This document shows positions 1-8,218 of a stretch of 32,942 bases of DNA, piece after piece. The stretch comes from Candidatus Aminicenantota bacterium. GTDB lineage: Bacteria; Acidobacteriota; Aminicenantia; Aminicenantales; Aminicenantaceae. Numbering within the stretch: position 1 is the first letter of the stretch; every line of letters starts with the position of its first letter. Both the position numbers and the translations under genes were made by a program. Location: the NCBI GenBank assembly GCA_011772475.1, contig WVZK01000143.1:56436-89377 (forward strand). Direction: 5' to 3'. Below the pieces are notes generated by a model, which saw only the letters and a list, made by a program, of their open reading frames with translations, was not told where the DNA came from and did not search any database.

Positions 1-366
1 CTCTCCAGTGCCAACCCAGATTATACCCGGATTGGAAGGAGCAACGTCTACATCTCCGATGGTGCTCGTAGTCTGGTCGTCAAAAATGGGTTCCCAGGTG
101 ACACCGTTGTTGATGGTCTTCCAAACTCCTCCTGAAGCAGTCCCAGCATAAATAACCTTAGGATTTCTTTCTACAACAGCAAAATCATCAATCCGTCCCC
201 CCATGTTGGAAGGGCCGATACATCTCCAATTCAGCCCTTCAAGGACGGATTCCTTGAGAAGAGGCTCAGGCTCTTTCTTGGCCTTCTTCGCGCCGAGGAA
301 AAGGCTTAGGGCCAATGCCATGCACAGTACAAATAGAAACCGAGGCGAGAACATTCCTTTTTTCAT
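1..366 (-). CDS. Exported BNR/sortilin-type beta-propeller protein, 5' part only
   Basis: The gene enters from the left edge. The visible 122 codons begin at the ATG at 366, preceded by AAGGAGG seven bases upstream; an ATG five bases earlier runs straight into a stop. Residues 1-26 form a signal peptide (MKKGMF, then a hydrophobic stretch to LFLGA). The mature start has the phrase W-R-C-I-GPSNMGGRIDDF, followed by NPKVIYAGTASGGVWKT, NNGVTWEPIFDD and IIWVGTGE. These are the Asp-box/BNR-like blades seen in bacterial 'VPS10/sortilin' or 'glycosyl hydrolase' annotated proteins, which usually run to about 1000 residues. The family is clear, but the substrate is unknown and hydrolase activity should not be assumed. 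The protein is probably periplasmic or extracellular. It is divergent from lpxK. Confidence 0.8.
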   Translation of the reverse strand, partial: MKKGMFSPRFLFVLCMALALSLFLGAKKAKKEPEPLLKESVLEGLNWRCIGPSNMGGRIDDFAVVERNPKVIYAGTASGGVWKTINNGVTWEPIFDDQTTSTIGDVDVAPSNPGIIWVGTGE

Positions 367-444
367 TCCATATCCTCCTTCGTTCTTACGACAGACGAGA
401 ATTCTGACCAAATACTCATCCTATGTTGTGAAGAGAAAGCAAAA

Positions 445-472
445 ATTATCATAAGACAAAGAAAAAAGTCAA
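445..472 (-). promoter_or_regulatory. Predicted sigma-70 promoter for the BNR-type gene
   Basis: On the minus strand, TTGACT (472-467), a 16-base spacer and GATAAT (450-445) each match the consensus at five of six positions. The predicted start near 438 would give a leader of about 70 nt before the ATG at 366. Confidence 0.45.
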
Positions 473-510
473 AGCAAAAAAAGCAGGAGGAAAAAACGAA
501 AAAATGGAGA

Positions 511-560
511 AAAAATGGGGCCAGGCCCCATTTTTGAAAGTGGGGCCTGGCCCCATTTTT
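511..560. repeat. REP/BIME-like pair of palindromes
   Basis: The first unit has perfect 12-bp arms: AAAAATGGGGCC (511-522) and its complement (524-535) around one base. The second unit, TGGGGCC-T-GGCCCCA (541-555) plus a T run, is the reverse complement of the first with few differences, so the two lie head to head like a BIME. A weaker relative, GGGG-TCTG-CCCTC between A and T runs, lies near 613-638. Similar palindromes recur at 4486-4536, 8975-9072, 17815-17839, about 19305 and 30128-30178. They may also act as bidirectional terminators. Confidence 0.6.
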
Positions 561-681
561 GTACATTTTTGTAAAAGAGAGGATAACCTCACCTTGTGGA
601 TAGAACAACATAAAAAGGGGTCTGCCCTCTTTTTCCCGGATGCGGGGATGCTTCCAACAGACAGCGCCCATAAATGACTTC

Positions 682-710
682 TTGAAAGAGAAAATCGAAT
701 ATAGTATATT
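682..710 (+). promoter_or_regulatory. Predicted sigma-70 promoter for lpxK, giving a near-leaderless mRNA
   Basis: TTGAAA (682-687), a 17-base spacer and TATATT (705-710) give five of six matches in each box. Transcription would start about 716-718, only two to four bases before the lpxK ATG at 720. AGAGG directly abuts that ATG, too close to work as a normal Shine-Dalgarno site. Confidence 0.5.
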
Positions 711-719
711 CCCCAGAGG

Positions 720-1712
720 ATGAAATTTCTTTTATTCCTTCTCTCTTTTTTCAACCGCTCAGGATGCCTTATTAAAAATTGGCTTTACAAGAATAAGATA
801 CTAACACCAAAAAAAGCTCCTTTGCCCCTCATCAGCGTGGGAAGCATAGCCTTGGGGGGGACGGGAAAAACGCCACTAGTCATAACCCTGATGAGCTATC
901 TCATCCAGCACGGCTTCAAACCTGCCCTTATCTCCCGCGGGTATAAGGGGAGATGGGAAAAAAGCGGAGGCATTCTCTCTGACGGAAAAAGCATTCTAGC
1001 TCGTTGGGAGGATTCTGGCGATGAACCTTTTATGGTAGCCCAAAATATTCCTCGGGCAGGAATTTTCATCGGCAAAAATCGCCTTCTTTCCTGCCAAAAA
1101 GCAAAAAGCCTAGGCTTTGAGCTTGCGGTGCTGGATGACGGTTTCCAGCATCGCCGTCTCCACAGAGATTTGGACATTGTGCTCTATACTCCGGGAGAAA
1201 GAATTGCATACCGCGAGCCTGTCTCTTCCCTTAAAAGAGCCGACATGATTTTGATGAAGAAAGGAGTCGACTCCCAGAGAAAAAGAAGGATGATGGAACG
1301 TTTTCCTGAACCGAGTGTATTTGTGTGCTCTGTTAAAAATAAGGGCTTCTTCAGGCTGACGGAGAATAAGATACAGCCAGGTGAAAACCTTGGAGGAAAA
1401 AAAGTCCTCGCTTTTTGCGGAATAGCTCGTCCTGAAAGATTCTTATCCATCCTCCACCAAGGAGGAATAAAACCATTGTTTTTCTTTAAGTTTCCTGACC
1501 ATCATCCTTACCCCAAATCTTCTGTAGAAAAAATCACCGATAAATACAAAAAAATCAAGGCCGAAGCAATCATTACTACCGAGAAGGACGCCTTGAAGGT
1601 TATTCACAACGAAAGCCTCAAAAAAATCCCTGCTTATTATCTAAAGATCGACCTCGACGTGGAGGATAATTTTTTCACAAAGATTTCAAATCTACTCCAA
1701 AATTGGGCGTAA
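720..1712 (+). CDS. lpxK: Tetraacyldisaccharide 4'-kinase (lipid A biosynthesis)
   Basis: LpxK transfers phosphate from ATP to the 4' position of the lipid A disaccharide at the inner-membrane face. The 330-residue length is normal for the family. A hydrophobic N-terminus (residues 1-22) is followed by the P-loop SVGSIALGGTGKTP (about 39-52), then SRGYKG, the switch-like VLDDGFQHR near 137-145 and a C-terminal ITTEKDALK motif, all LpxK hallmarks. The ATG at 720 is the only plausible start: an in-frame stop lies at 702-704 and the next Met is past the P-loop. The lipid A acyltransferase gene follows nine bases after the stop, so the two are probably co-transcribed. Confidence 0.95.
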   Translation: MKFLLFLLSFFNRSGCLIKNWLYKNKILTPKKAPLPLISVGSIALGGTGKTPLVITLMSYLIQHGFKPALISRGYKGRWEKSGGILSDGKSILARWEDSGDEPFMVAQNIPRAGIFIGKNRLLSCQKAKSLGFELAVLDDGFQHRRLHRDLDIVLYTPGERIAYREPVSSLKRADMILMKKGVDSQRKRRMMERFPEPSVFVCSVKNKGFFRLTENKIQPGENLGGKKVLAFCGIARPERFLSILHQGGIKPLFFFKFPDHHPYPKSSVEKITDKYKKIKAEAIITTEKDALKVIHNESLKKIPAYYLKIDLDVEDNFFTKISNLLQNWA

Positions 1713-1721
1713 TATTTTAAA

Positions 1722-2621
1722 ATGGCGAGCTTTAAAGAATTATCGGAATTCTTACTATTTCAAATAACCAAGGCTCCTTTGTCCATTCTCCCCCGCAAGC
1801 TAAGTCTCTCATTGGGGAAAGCATTAGGAATAATCCTTTATTACCTGGATAAAAAGCATCGTCTTATCGCCTTGTCCAACCTGAAAATAGCTTTCGGAAA
1901 GGAATTGTCCACTTCTGAGCTTAAAAAGATAGCCCGCAACTCGTTTATGCATTTCGGAAAGAGCTTCATGGATATCATGAAGCTTCCTCGCCTTACAGAG
2001 GAGAAAAGGAATGCCCTCATAAATGTCGAAGGCGAAGAAAATCTGCATAAAGCTCTTGGAGAAAAAAAGGGGGTGCTCCTTTTCTCTGCCCACTACGGAA
2101 GCTGGGAAATCGCTCCGTTCATTATAGCCAAAAAGGGAAAGCTGAGTGTTATTGCCCGCCCCTTGGATAACAAACTTCTGGAAAAAGAGCTCCTCAAGCT
2201 CAGGACAAGCCAGGGATCAAGCGTCATCTACAAACATCAGGCAACAAAAAAGATACTTCAATCTCTTCGAGAAAAAGAAATGGTTGCCTTTTTGATAGAC
2301 CAGAATGTTCTCAGGAGCCAAGCTGTCTTCGTCGATTTTTTTGGCAAGAAAGCCTCCACAACCCCCAGCCTGGCAGCATTTTTCCTCAGGACAAAATCAC
2401 CCCTTGTACCTGCATTTTGTTATCCCACCCCATCCAATGCCTATCACCTCAAAATATTAAGGCCTCTAAGCATAACCTCGGAAGGAAATTACAGCCAGGA
2501 CGTATTGAAAATTACTCAAATATGCACTAAGATTATAGAAAATCAGATACGGAAAAATCCAGATTATTGGTTTTGGTTCCACAACAGGTGGAAAACGAGG
2601 CCAGAGGAAGAGGAGGCTTGA
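1722..2621 (+). CDS. Lipid A lauroyl/late acyltransferase (HtrB/LpxL family)
   Basis: This inner-membrane acyltransferase of the LpxL/LpxM (HtrB) family adds secondary acyl chains to lipid A. It has 299 residues, the usual size. It shows the catalytic H-X4-E motif as SAHYGSWE (His124, Glu129), the FVDFFGKKASTTPSLAAFF block of the acceptor region, and a C-terminal PDYWFWFHNRWKTRP typical of the family. It lies nine bases after lpxK without a good ribosome site of its own, so translation may be coupled. Acyl-chain specificity cannot be read from sequence, so no exact symbol is given. Confidence 0.9.
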   Translation: MASFKELSEFLLFQITKAPLSILPRKLSLSLGKALGIILYYLDKKHRLIALSNLKIAFGKELSTSELKKIARNSFMHFGKSFMDIMKLPRLTEEKRNALINVEGEENLHKALGEKKGVLLFSAHYGSWEIAPFIIAKKGKLSVIARPLDNKLLEKELLKLRTSQGSSVIYKHQATKKILQSLREKEMVAFLIDQNVLRSQAVFVDFFGKKASTTPSLAAFFLRTKSPLVPAFCYPTPSNAYHLKILRPLSITSEGNYSQDVLKITQICTKIIENQIRKNPDYWFWFHNRWKTRPEEEEA

Positions 2622-2725
2622 ATCTTAAAAATAGTAAAATCCACAATATCCAAGGAAGGAATATTTTGAATTTTATCAAGCTTTTCCGGGTGGCTAAGAG
2701 GCTTTTAAAGGAAAGGGGAAAATGA
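2618..2725 (+). CDS. Possible 35-aa linker ORF between the acyltransferase gene and rph
   Basis: A TTG (2618-2620) preceded by GAGGAGG overlaps the acyltransferase stop. The frame stays open to a TGA (2723-2725) that overlaps the rph ATG. The product is basic (it ends KRLLKERGK) and resembles no family I know. The exact stop/start overlaps at both ends, the ribosome-site-like sequence and the filling of an otherwise unexplained 100-base gap argue for translation, at least as a coupling device for rph. Against it are the TTG start, the short length and the chance of an open frame this size. Confidence 0.35.
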   Translation: MNLKNSKIHNIQGRNILNFIKLFRVAKRLLKERGK

Positions 2726-3462
2726 GAGCCGATAAAAGATCTTTTGACGAATTAAGACCGATAAAAATCAAACCAGATTATCTGGACTTTGCTGACGGCT
2801 CTGCTTTCATAGAGCTCGGCAAAACCAGAGTCGTAGCTGCAGCTACAATCGAAGAGAAGGTTCCGCCCTTCCTTAAGAACAGCGGAACTGGCTGGATAAC
2901 AGCCGAATACTCCATGCTTCCCCGCTCCACTGAAAAAAGAACCATAAGAGAAAGAACACATCATATTTCCGGACGAAGTCAAGAAATTCAACGCCTCATA
3001 GGCCGCTGCCTTAGAGCTGTGACAGACCTTAGAGTCCTTGGAGAGAAGACTATCATCCTGGACTGCGACGTCCTTCAGGCCGACGGAGGGACGAGAACAG
3101 CCTCGATAACAGCGGGCTGTCTTGCCTTAGCCCTCGCTCTGAAAAAAATGATGGACGAAAAGATCATTGACCGGATGCCCCTCAAATATCTGGTCAGCGG
3201 AGTCAGCGTGGGCATTGTGGAAGGAGAAATGCTGCTGGACCTCGATTACTGCGAAGATTCAAAAGCAGAAATTGACATGAATGTTGTGGCCACAGAGAAA
3301 GGGCAGCTGGTAGAACTACAGGCTACTGCTGAGAAAAATCCATTTTCAAGAAAAGAACTGAGTACTCTATTGAACCTGGCCTACAAGGGAATACAAGAAA
3401 TAACCCAGGTGCAGAAGGACGCCCTCAAGAAAAAGAGCCCTCTCTTCATGGCCTACGGATAA
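2722..3462 (+). CDS. rph: Ribonuclease PH
   Basis: RNase PH is a phosphate-dependent 3'-5' exoribonuclease that trims the 3' ends of tRNA precursors. The 246-residue protein is full length. It has the N-terminal RPIKI...G (about 11-25), [11 protein letters not shown], the phosphate- and RNA-binding stretch [23 protein letters not shown], the active-site [10 protein letters not shown] and the acidic [25 protein letters not shown] sits close before the ATG. It lies in the lpxK/acyltransferase cluster, with the UXS gene 14 bases downstream. Confidence 0.95.
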   Translation: MRADKRSFDELRPIKIKPDYLDFADGSAFIELGKTRVVAAATIEEKVPPFLKNSGTGWITAEYSMLPRSTEKRTIRERTHHISGRSQEIQRLIGRCLRAVTDLRVLGEKTIILDCDVLQADGGTRTASITAGCLALALALKKMMDEKIIDRMPLKYLVSGVSVGIVEGEMLLDLDYCEDSKAEIDMNVVATEKGQLVELQATAEKNPFSRKELSTLLNLAYKGIQEITQVQKDALKKKSPLFMAYG

Positions 3463-3476
3463 AAGGAGAAAAAAAT

Positions 3477-4421
3477 ATGAACCGTATTCTTATAACAGGA
3501 GGAGCCGGATTCTTGGGCAGCCATCTTTGCGACTCTGTTTTAAAAAAGGGAGCCGATGTCGTCTGCATAGATAATTTCTTCTCAGGCTCCAAAGATAATA
3601 TCCGACACCTGTTTTCCCATCCTTATTTCGAACTGATCCGGCACGATATCATCCATCCTCTTTTTTTGGAAGTCGATGAAATCTATCATCTCGCTTGTCC
3701 TGCCTCGCCTCTCTACTACCAGCACAATCCGATAAAAACGGTAAAAACCAGCGTTATGGGAACTATCAATATGCTCGGCTTGGCCAAGAGGATAAAGGCC
3801 CGCATCCTCCTCGCTTCCACATCTGAAGTTTACGGGAATCCGACAGTTCATCCTCAGCAAGAAAGTTACTGGGGAAACGTCAATCCTATCGGCATTCGAA
3901 GCTGCTATGATGAAGGAAAGAGAGTAGCTGAAACACTGATGATGGACTACCACCGCCAGAATAACGTTGACACCAGAATAGCCCGTATATTTAACACCTA
4001 CGGCCCGCGGATGGCCCTAAACGACGGAAGAGTCATCAGCAACTTTATAGTTCAAGCCCTTAAAGGAGAACCAGTCACTGTTTACGGAGACGGAAGTCAA
4101 ACGCGATCTTTTTGTTATGTCACTGACCTTGTTGATGCTCTCATGATGACGATGGACAAGCAGGGTTTTGAACAGCCAGTGAACCTGGGAAATCCAGCAG
4201 AATCCACTATCCTTGAGATGGCCGAAAGAATAATCAAACTCACTAAAAGCTCTTCTAAAATAGTCCGCAAGCCTCTGCCCTTGGACGACCCGGTGCGTAG
4301 ATGCCCGGATATCTCTTTGGCCAAAGAAAAACTTGGCTGGACACCGAAGATAGATCTAGAGGAGGGACTGCTGGAAACAATCGCTTACTTTAGAGAAAGA
4401 CTAGGCCTTAACAAAAAATAG
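3477..4421 (+). CDS. UDP-glucuronate decarboxylase (UDP-xylose synthase), NAD-dependent SDR
   Basis: The protein probably converts UDP-glucuronate to UDP-xylose for surface polysaccharide or LPS sugars. The 314 residues carry the extended-SDR fold: NAD site TGGAGFLGS (7-15), STSEVYG (114-120) and the catalytic Y144-X3-K148 in [11 protein letters not shown]-specific phrases are [33 protein letters not shown] and the C-terminal [16 protein letters not shown] lies eight bases before the ATG. The motifs fit UXS better than generic GalE or dTDP-glucose dehydratase. It is the last gene of the rightward envelope cluster. Confidence 0.88.
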   Translation: MNRILITGGAGFLGSHLCDSVLKKGADVVCIDNFFSGSKDNIRHLFSHPYFELIRHDIIHPLFLEVDEIYHLACPASPLYYQHNPIKTVKTSVMGTINMLGLAKRIKARILLASTSEVYGNPTVHPQQESYWGNVNPIGIRSCYDEGKRVAETLMMDYHRQNNVDTRIARIFNTYGPRMALNDGRVISNFIVQALKGEPVTVYGDGSQTRSFCYVTDLVDALMMTMDKQGFEQPVNLGNPAESTILEMAERIIKLTKSSSKIVRKPLPLDDPVRRCPDISLAKEKLGWTPKIDLEEGLLETIAYFRERLGLNKK

Positions 4422-4736
4422 CCCCCCTTATCGTCAGGCACAAATTTTAACCAGCAAAGCTCGTGCTAGAGACAGGTATCAACGAAAAATTGATGCCTGG
4501 CCCCAATTTTTGTAACAGAGCCAGGTCCTTGACATCTTTTGAGGCCAAATTTATAATTCCCCACGATGATTGAGGGGAAAATCGGATCAGAGATGCACGT
4601 TATGCCACCCCGATAAAAGCCCAATTCTTATCCCTTTGACAAATAACAATGTATTGCTTTAAAATTCGATTAGGATAAAAAAGGATTGAAAGGCAATCTT
4701 TCACTTTTTCAAAAAATTGTTTATTTAATCTAAGGA
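4422..4736. other. Intergenic region with palindromic repeat and aspC promoter
   Basis: This 315-base gap holds a REP-like element at 4486-4536 and a good sigma-70 promoter at 4636-4664. AAAAATTG and CAATTTTT arms flank a GCCTGGCCCC core, with a partial inverted copy GAGCCAGGTCC after it. I see no gene and no obvious terminator directly after the UXS stop. Confidence 0.5.
4636..4664 (+). promoter_or_regulatory. Predicted sigma-70 promoter for the aspartate aminotransferase-pckA operon
   Basis: A perfect TTGACA (4636-4641), a 17-base spacer and TTAAAA (4659-4664, four of six matches) precede the gene, leaving a leader of about 70 nt before the ATG at 4743. Confidence 0.5.
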
Positions 4737-4742
4737 TTGGAA

Positions 4743-5960
4743 ATGAGTATAAGTCAAATTGCCAGAACAATTAGTGCATCACCCACCCTCGCGCTAAACG
4801 AAAAAGCGGCTATCCTTCGTGAAAAAGGAGAACCTGTCATTCATCTGGGCGCCGGCGAACCAAAGAGCAAAGTGCCCATGGATGCCATTTTGGCAGCAGC
4901 GGCACATCTGAACACTGGGGAAATCAGATATGCGCCTGCTGATGGTATTCCCGCGTTGAAAAAGGCCATAATCCATTATACAGAAGAGCATTATAATCGT
5001 CTTGTGGAGCCGGAAAATGTTATGGCCTCCGGAGGTGCTAAGCAGGCAATCATGGTAGCGTTGCAGGCTATTCTTAATCCTCAAGAGGAAGTCATTTATC
5101 CTGCACCATATTGGGTAAGCTATCCTGAGATGGCTAAGTTATGCGGAGCTATAGGAGTGCCCGTTCTGCCCGAGGATGGCACTTTTTATCCCAGAATTCA
5201 GGATATAGAACAAAAGGTGGGATCTTATACAAAAGCAGTCATAATTAACAGCCCCAATAATCCAACGGGAGCAATGTATTCGGAGGAGTTCATCGCCAAT
5301 GTTGTGGACTTTTGTGAAAAACGGGATTTATATCTAATAATGGATGACATTTACCACCGCCTGATTTTTGATAACAGAAGACCGATTAACTGCTATGAAT
5401 ACGCCAAAGATATATCCGAGAATTCAAAGCTAATTGTAATCAACGGGATTTCTAAACAGTATGCAATGACCGGTTTCAGAATCGGCTGGGCAGTAGCAAA
5501 TAAAAAGCTTATAGAGGTCATGACCAATATTCAAGGACATCAAACTTCGGGACCTTCGGTAGTACTTCAAAAAGCTGCAGTCGGGGCTCTTAATGGAATA
5601 CAATCAAGTGTAGAGAACCTTCGGGTAACCTTGGAGAACAATCGTAATGTTATGATTGAACATCTGAATTCATTCGAGGGAATTAAAGTCACAAAACCTG
5701 ATGGTACTTTCTATTGTTTTGCAGATTTTAGCGTATATGGTAAAGAATCAACTAAAATCTCAGAATTTTTAATTGATAAGGTTCTGGTATTAACCGTGCC
5801 TGGAGTTGAGTTTGGTATGGAAGGTTATATGAGATTGAGCTTCTGCGGTTCAATAAAAGACATCACAGAAGGCATCGAACGTATGAAATGGGCATTAGAC
5901 CCGAATTCTCCGAATGAACTTTATATCGGTGACCGCAAATTAGTGAGGGATTGGACATGA
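4743..5960 (+). CDS. Aspartate aminotransferase family, class I PLP enzyme
   Basis: This cytoplasmic class I aminotransferase probably interconverts aspartate and oxaloacetate. The start is placed at the ATG at 4743, six bases after AAGGA, rather than a TTG two codons earlier; this gives 405 residues. Key parts are GAGEP near 36-40, SGGAKQAI near 96-103, NSPNNPTG (169-176), DDIYHRLIFD (201-210) and the PLP-binding Lys238 in SKQYAMTGFRIGW. A C-terminal RLSFCGS supplies the carboxylate-binding Arg. Its stop overlaps the pckA start (ATGA), so the two are translationally coupled, which supports aspartate as the substrate. Substrate preference is otherwise unproven. Confidence 0.88.
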   Translation: MSISQIARTISASPTLALNEKAAILREKGEPVIHLGAGEPKSKVPMDAILAAAAHLNTGEIRYAPADGIPALKKAIIHYTEEHYNRLVEPENVMASGGAKQAIMVALQAILNPQEEVIYPAPYWVSYPEMAKLCGAIGVPVLPEDGTFYPRIQDIEQKVGSYTKAVIINSPNNPTGAMYSEEFIANVVDFCEKRDLYLIMDDIYHRLIFDNRRPINCYEYAKDISENSKLIVINGISKQYAMTGFRIGWAVANKKLIEVMTNIQGHQTSGPSVVLQKAAVGALNGIQSSVENLRVTLENNRNVMIEHLNSFEGIKVTKPDGTFYCFADFSVYGKESTKISEFLIDKVLVLTVPGVEFGMEGYMRLSFCGSIKDITEGIERMKWALDPNSPNELYIGDRKLVRDWT

Positions 5961-7612
5961 GCAAATACCTCGAATTCGATACACCCGCCACTAAAGAGGC
6001 CAAGGAACTGGCTTCGGACTACAGTCTTAAGAATCACGGACTGGTTCATCTTGAGAGAGTTTTTTGGAATCTGCCGGAATCCGCTCTTTATGAGGAAATT
6101 ATTTTTCGGAATGAAGGACGTATCGCTCATGCAGGTCCCTTACTGGTAAATACCGGAAAACACACAGCACGTGCGGCTGCAGATAAATTTGTTGTAAAGG
6201 AAGAAACCACCGAAGACAATATTTGGTGGGGTGAGTACAACCGTCCATTAAGTGTTGAAAAATTCAATGCACTGTTAACACGGGTGCAGGCCTTTGCTCA
6301 GGACGAAGAATTATTTGTTCAAGATTGCTACGCCGGAGCTGATCCCGAATACCGTATACAGGTGAGAATTATTACAGAGAAAGCGTGGCAAAGTCTATTC
6401 GCCCGCAATATGTTTATTACTACAAATAATCAAGACAAGCTTAAACATTTTGTTCCAGATTTTACCATAATTTCCGTACCTGGCTTTAAATTGGACCCCA
6501 AAATAGACGGCACAAGAACCAACACGGCAATCGTAATTAATTTCGCGGAACGGATGGCTATAATAGCAAATTCCCTATATGGGGGAGAAATCAAAAAATC
6601 GGTCTTTACTATTTTGAATTTCCTTTTGACATTCGATGATGTGCTTCCTATGCATTGTTCCGCCAATGTAGGAAAGGCTGGGGATGGGGCTCTTTTTTTC
6701 GGACTTAGCGGAACAGGAAAAACCTCCCTTTCTGCAGATCCTAAAAGAAGGCTCATTGGTGATGACGAGCATGGCTGGAGTTCAAACGGTGTGTTCAATT
6801 TTGAAGGCGGCTGTTATGCCAAAGTTATTCGTCTTTCCGCTGAACACGAACCACAAATTTATGCTTGCACCAGAAGTTTTGGCACCATTCTAGAAAATGT
6901 GGTTTATGATTCAGTTACTCGCAGGATTGACCTGGACGATGACATAATTACTGAAAACACACGTGCTTCATATCCGCTTGAGTTTATTCCCAATGTAGTA
7001 CCCGAGAAAATGGTAAATTCTCATCCTAAGAACATTATTTTTCTAACATGTGATGCATCCGGTGTTATGCCGCCAATAGCCCGACTTACCCCAGAACAGG
7101 CCCAGTATCATTTTATCAGCGGATACACATCCAAAATAGCAGGAACCGAAATCGGACTCGGTATTGAACCAGAGATCACTTTCAGTGCGTGTTTTGGCGC
7201 CCCGTTCATGGTACGGCATCCGTTTGAATACGCCGAGATGCTTAAGCAACGAATGCTTAAACACGATTCTCAATGCTGGCTGGTTAATACCGGCTGGGTA
7301 GGGGGACGATTCGGTGTTGGTAAACGCATTAGTATTCACCACACACGTAACCTTCTTAATGCAGCCCTGGAAGGCAAGCTGAAAGATGTGGAATTCCGTA
7401 AGGATAAGCTGTTTGGCTTTGAAGTTCCTATTGTTTGCCCGGATGTTCCCGATGATATTCTTGAACCATCCAATTCCTGGGGTGAAAAAGACGAGTATTG
7501 GAAAAAATATGATGCATTAGCGGCACGGTTTATTGAGAATTTTAAACTTTTCAAAAGTGGTTGCTCGCAAACAGTGATTGATGCCGGACCAAAAAGGGTA
7601 TCAAAAGGATAA
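5957..7612 (+). CDS. pckA: Phosphoenolpyruvate carboxykinase (ATP)
   Basis: PckA interconverts oxaloacetate plus ATP with PEP, CO2 and ADP. The start is the ATG at 5957, overlapping the aminotransferase stop by four bases, giving 551 residues, slightly above the usual 530-540. Recognisable parts are the kinase P-loop GLSGTGKTSLSADP (about 249-262), the metal-site IGDDEHGW, FNFEGGCYAK, ENTRASYPLEFIPN, and the C-terminal LVNTGWVGGRFGVGKRI. These mark the ATP-type, not the GTP-type, enzyme. Coupling to an aminotransferase suggests aspartate to oxaloacetate to PEP (gluconeogenic) or the reverse CO2-fixing direction. It ends eight bases from the convergent gmhA. Confidence 0.96.
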   Translation: MSKYLEFDTPATKEAKELASDYSLKNHGLVHLERVFWNLPESALYEEIIFRNEGRIAHAGPLLVNTGKHTARAAADKFVVKEETTEDNIWWGEYNRPLSVEKFNALLTRVQAFAQDEELFVQDCYAGADPEYRIQVRIITEKAWQSLFARNMFITTNNQDKLKHFVPDFTIISVPGFKLDPKIDGTRTNTAIVINFAERMAIIANSLYGGEIKKSVFTILNFLLTFDDVLPMHCSANVGKAGDGALFFGLSGTGKTSLSADPKRRLIGDDEHGWSSNGVFNFEGGCYAKVIRLSAEHEPQIYACTRSFGTILENVVYDSVTRRIDLDDDIITENTRASYPLEFIPNVVPEKMVNSHPKNIIFLTCDASGVMPPIARLTPEQAQYHFISGYTSKIAGTEIGLGIEPEITFSACFGAPFMVRHPFEYAEMLKQRMLKHDSQCWLVNTGWVGGRFGVGKRISIHHTRNLLNAALEGKLKDVEFRKDKLFGFEVPIVCPDVPDDILEPSNSWGEKDEYWKKYDALAARFIENFKLFKSGCSQTVIDAGPKRVSKG

Positions 7613-7620
7613 AAAGAGTT

Positions 7621-8181
7621 TTACTCCAACCTTTTCTCTATCTCCTCGGCCAAAAGATGGAGGAGGAGAAGATGAGCTTCCTGGATCCTGGGAGTGCTCT
7701 CAGAGGATATGTCAAGGAGATAATCGACGAGCGAGCTGAGCTTTCCTCCCCCTCTTCCGGTAAAGGCCACAGTGAGCAATCCTCTCTCTTTAGCGACTTT
7801 CATAGCATCAATAACATTGGGTGAGTTTCCACTCGTGGAAAGGCCTAAGGCAACATCGTCCTTATCTCCAAGTGCATCTATCTGGCGGCTGAATACCTGA
7901 TCAAAAGATGTATCATTGGCGATAGACGTGAGGGAAGAAGTGTCTGTGGTTAAGGATATCGCTCGTATAGGAGCTCTTACCTTTAGAAACTTATTCACAA
8001 GCTCTGCAGCAAAATGTTGAGCCTGGGCAGCGCTTCCACCGTTCCCAAAAACAAGAATCTTATGGCCAGCTCTTAGCCTCTCGACTGAGAGTGTCACTAC
8101 TTTTTCGAAAAGATCACCCTTGGCGGAAAAGAAATCCTCGGCAATTTGTCTCCATTCCTCTATAACATTTTGATAATCCAT
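7621..8181 (-). CDS. gmhA: Phosphoheptose isomerase, SIS domain
   Basis: GmhA converts sedoheptulose 7-phosphate to D-glycero-D-manno-heptose 7-phosphate, the first step of ADP-heptose synthesis for LPS core. The 186-residue protein is one SIS domain: phosphosugar-binding FGNGGSAAQAQHFAAELVNKF (residues 45-65) with the catalytic Glu in AAEL, LSTSGNSPNVI in the middle, and a C-terminal RIQEAHLLLLHLL with the catalytic His. AGGAGGG lies four bases before the ATG. It follows the plsC-type gene by 37 bases, so the two probably form an operon. A GmhA paralogue of other specificity (DiaA-like) is less likely given the motifs and envelope context. Confidence 0.9.
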   Translation of the reverse strand: MDYQNVIEEWRQIAEDFFSAKGDLFEKVVTLSVERLRAGHKILVFGNGGSAAQAQHFAAELVNKFLKVRAPIRAISLTTDTSSLTSIANDTSFDQVFSRQIDALGDKDDVALGLSTSGNSPNVIDAMKVAKERGLLTVAFTGRGGGKLSSLVDYLLDISSESTPRIQEAHLLLLHLLAEEIEKRLE

Positions 8182-8218
8182 CTTCCCTCCTGGCTAAAAT
8201 AAAAGTTTTTTATAATTC

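Larger units (their letters stand above)
381..719. other. Divergent intergenic region between the BNR gene and lpxK
   Basis: This stretch holds a leftward promoter (445-472), the palindrome pair at 511-560, a weaker palindrome near 613-638 and the rightward lpxK promoter (682-710). Open frames across it are low-complexity and have no ribosome site, so no gene is called. Confidence 0.6.

Noticed and set aside
511-560. The repeated GGGGCC palindromes as a CRISPR array.
   Set aside because: There are only two inverted units with no regular spacers and no cas genes; REP/BIME-like is the better reading.
363-754. Two overlapping minus-strand open frames of about 100 codons over the palindromes.
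   Set aside because: They read through the REP-like repeat and poly-Phe/Lys low-complexity sequence, lack ribosome sites and overlap the BNR gene leader and promoters.
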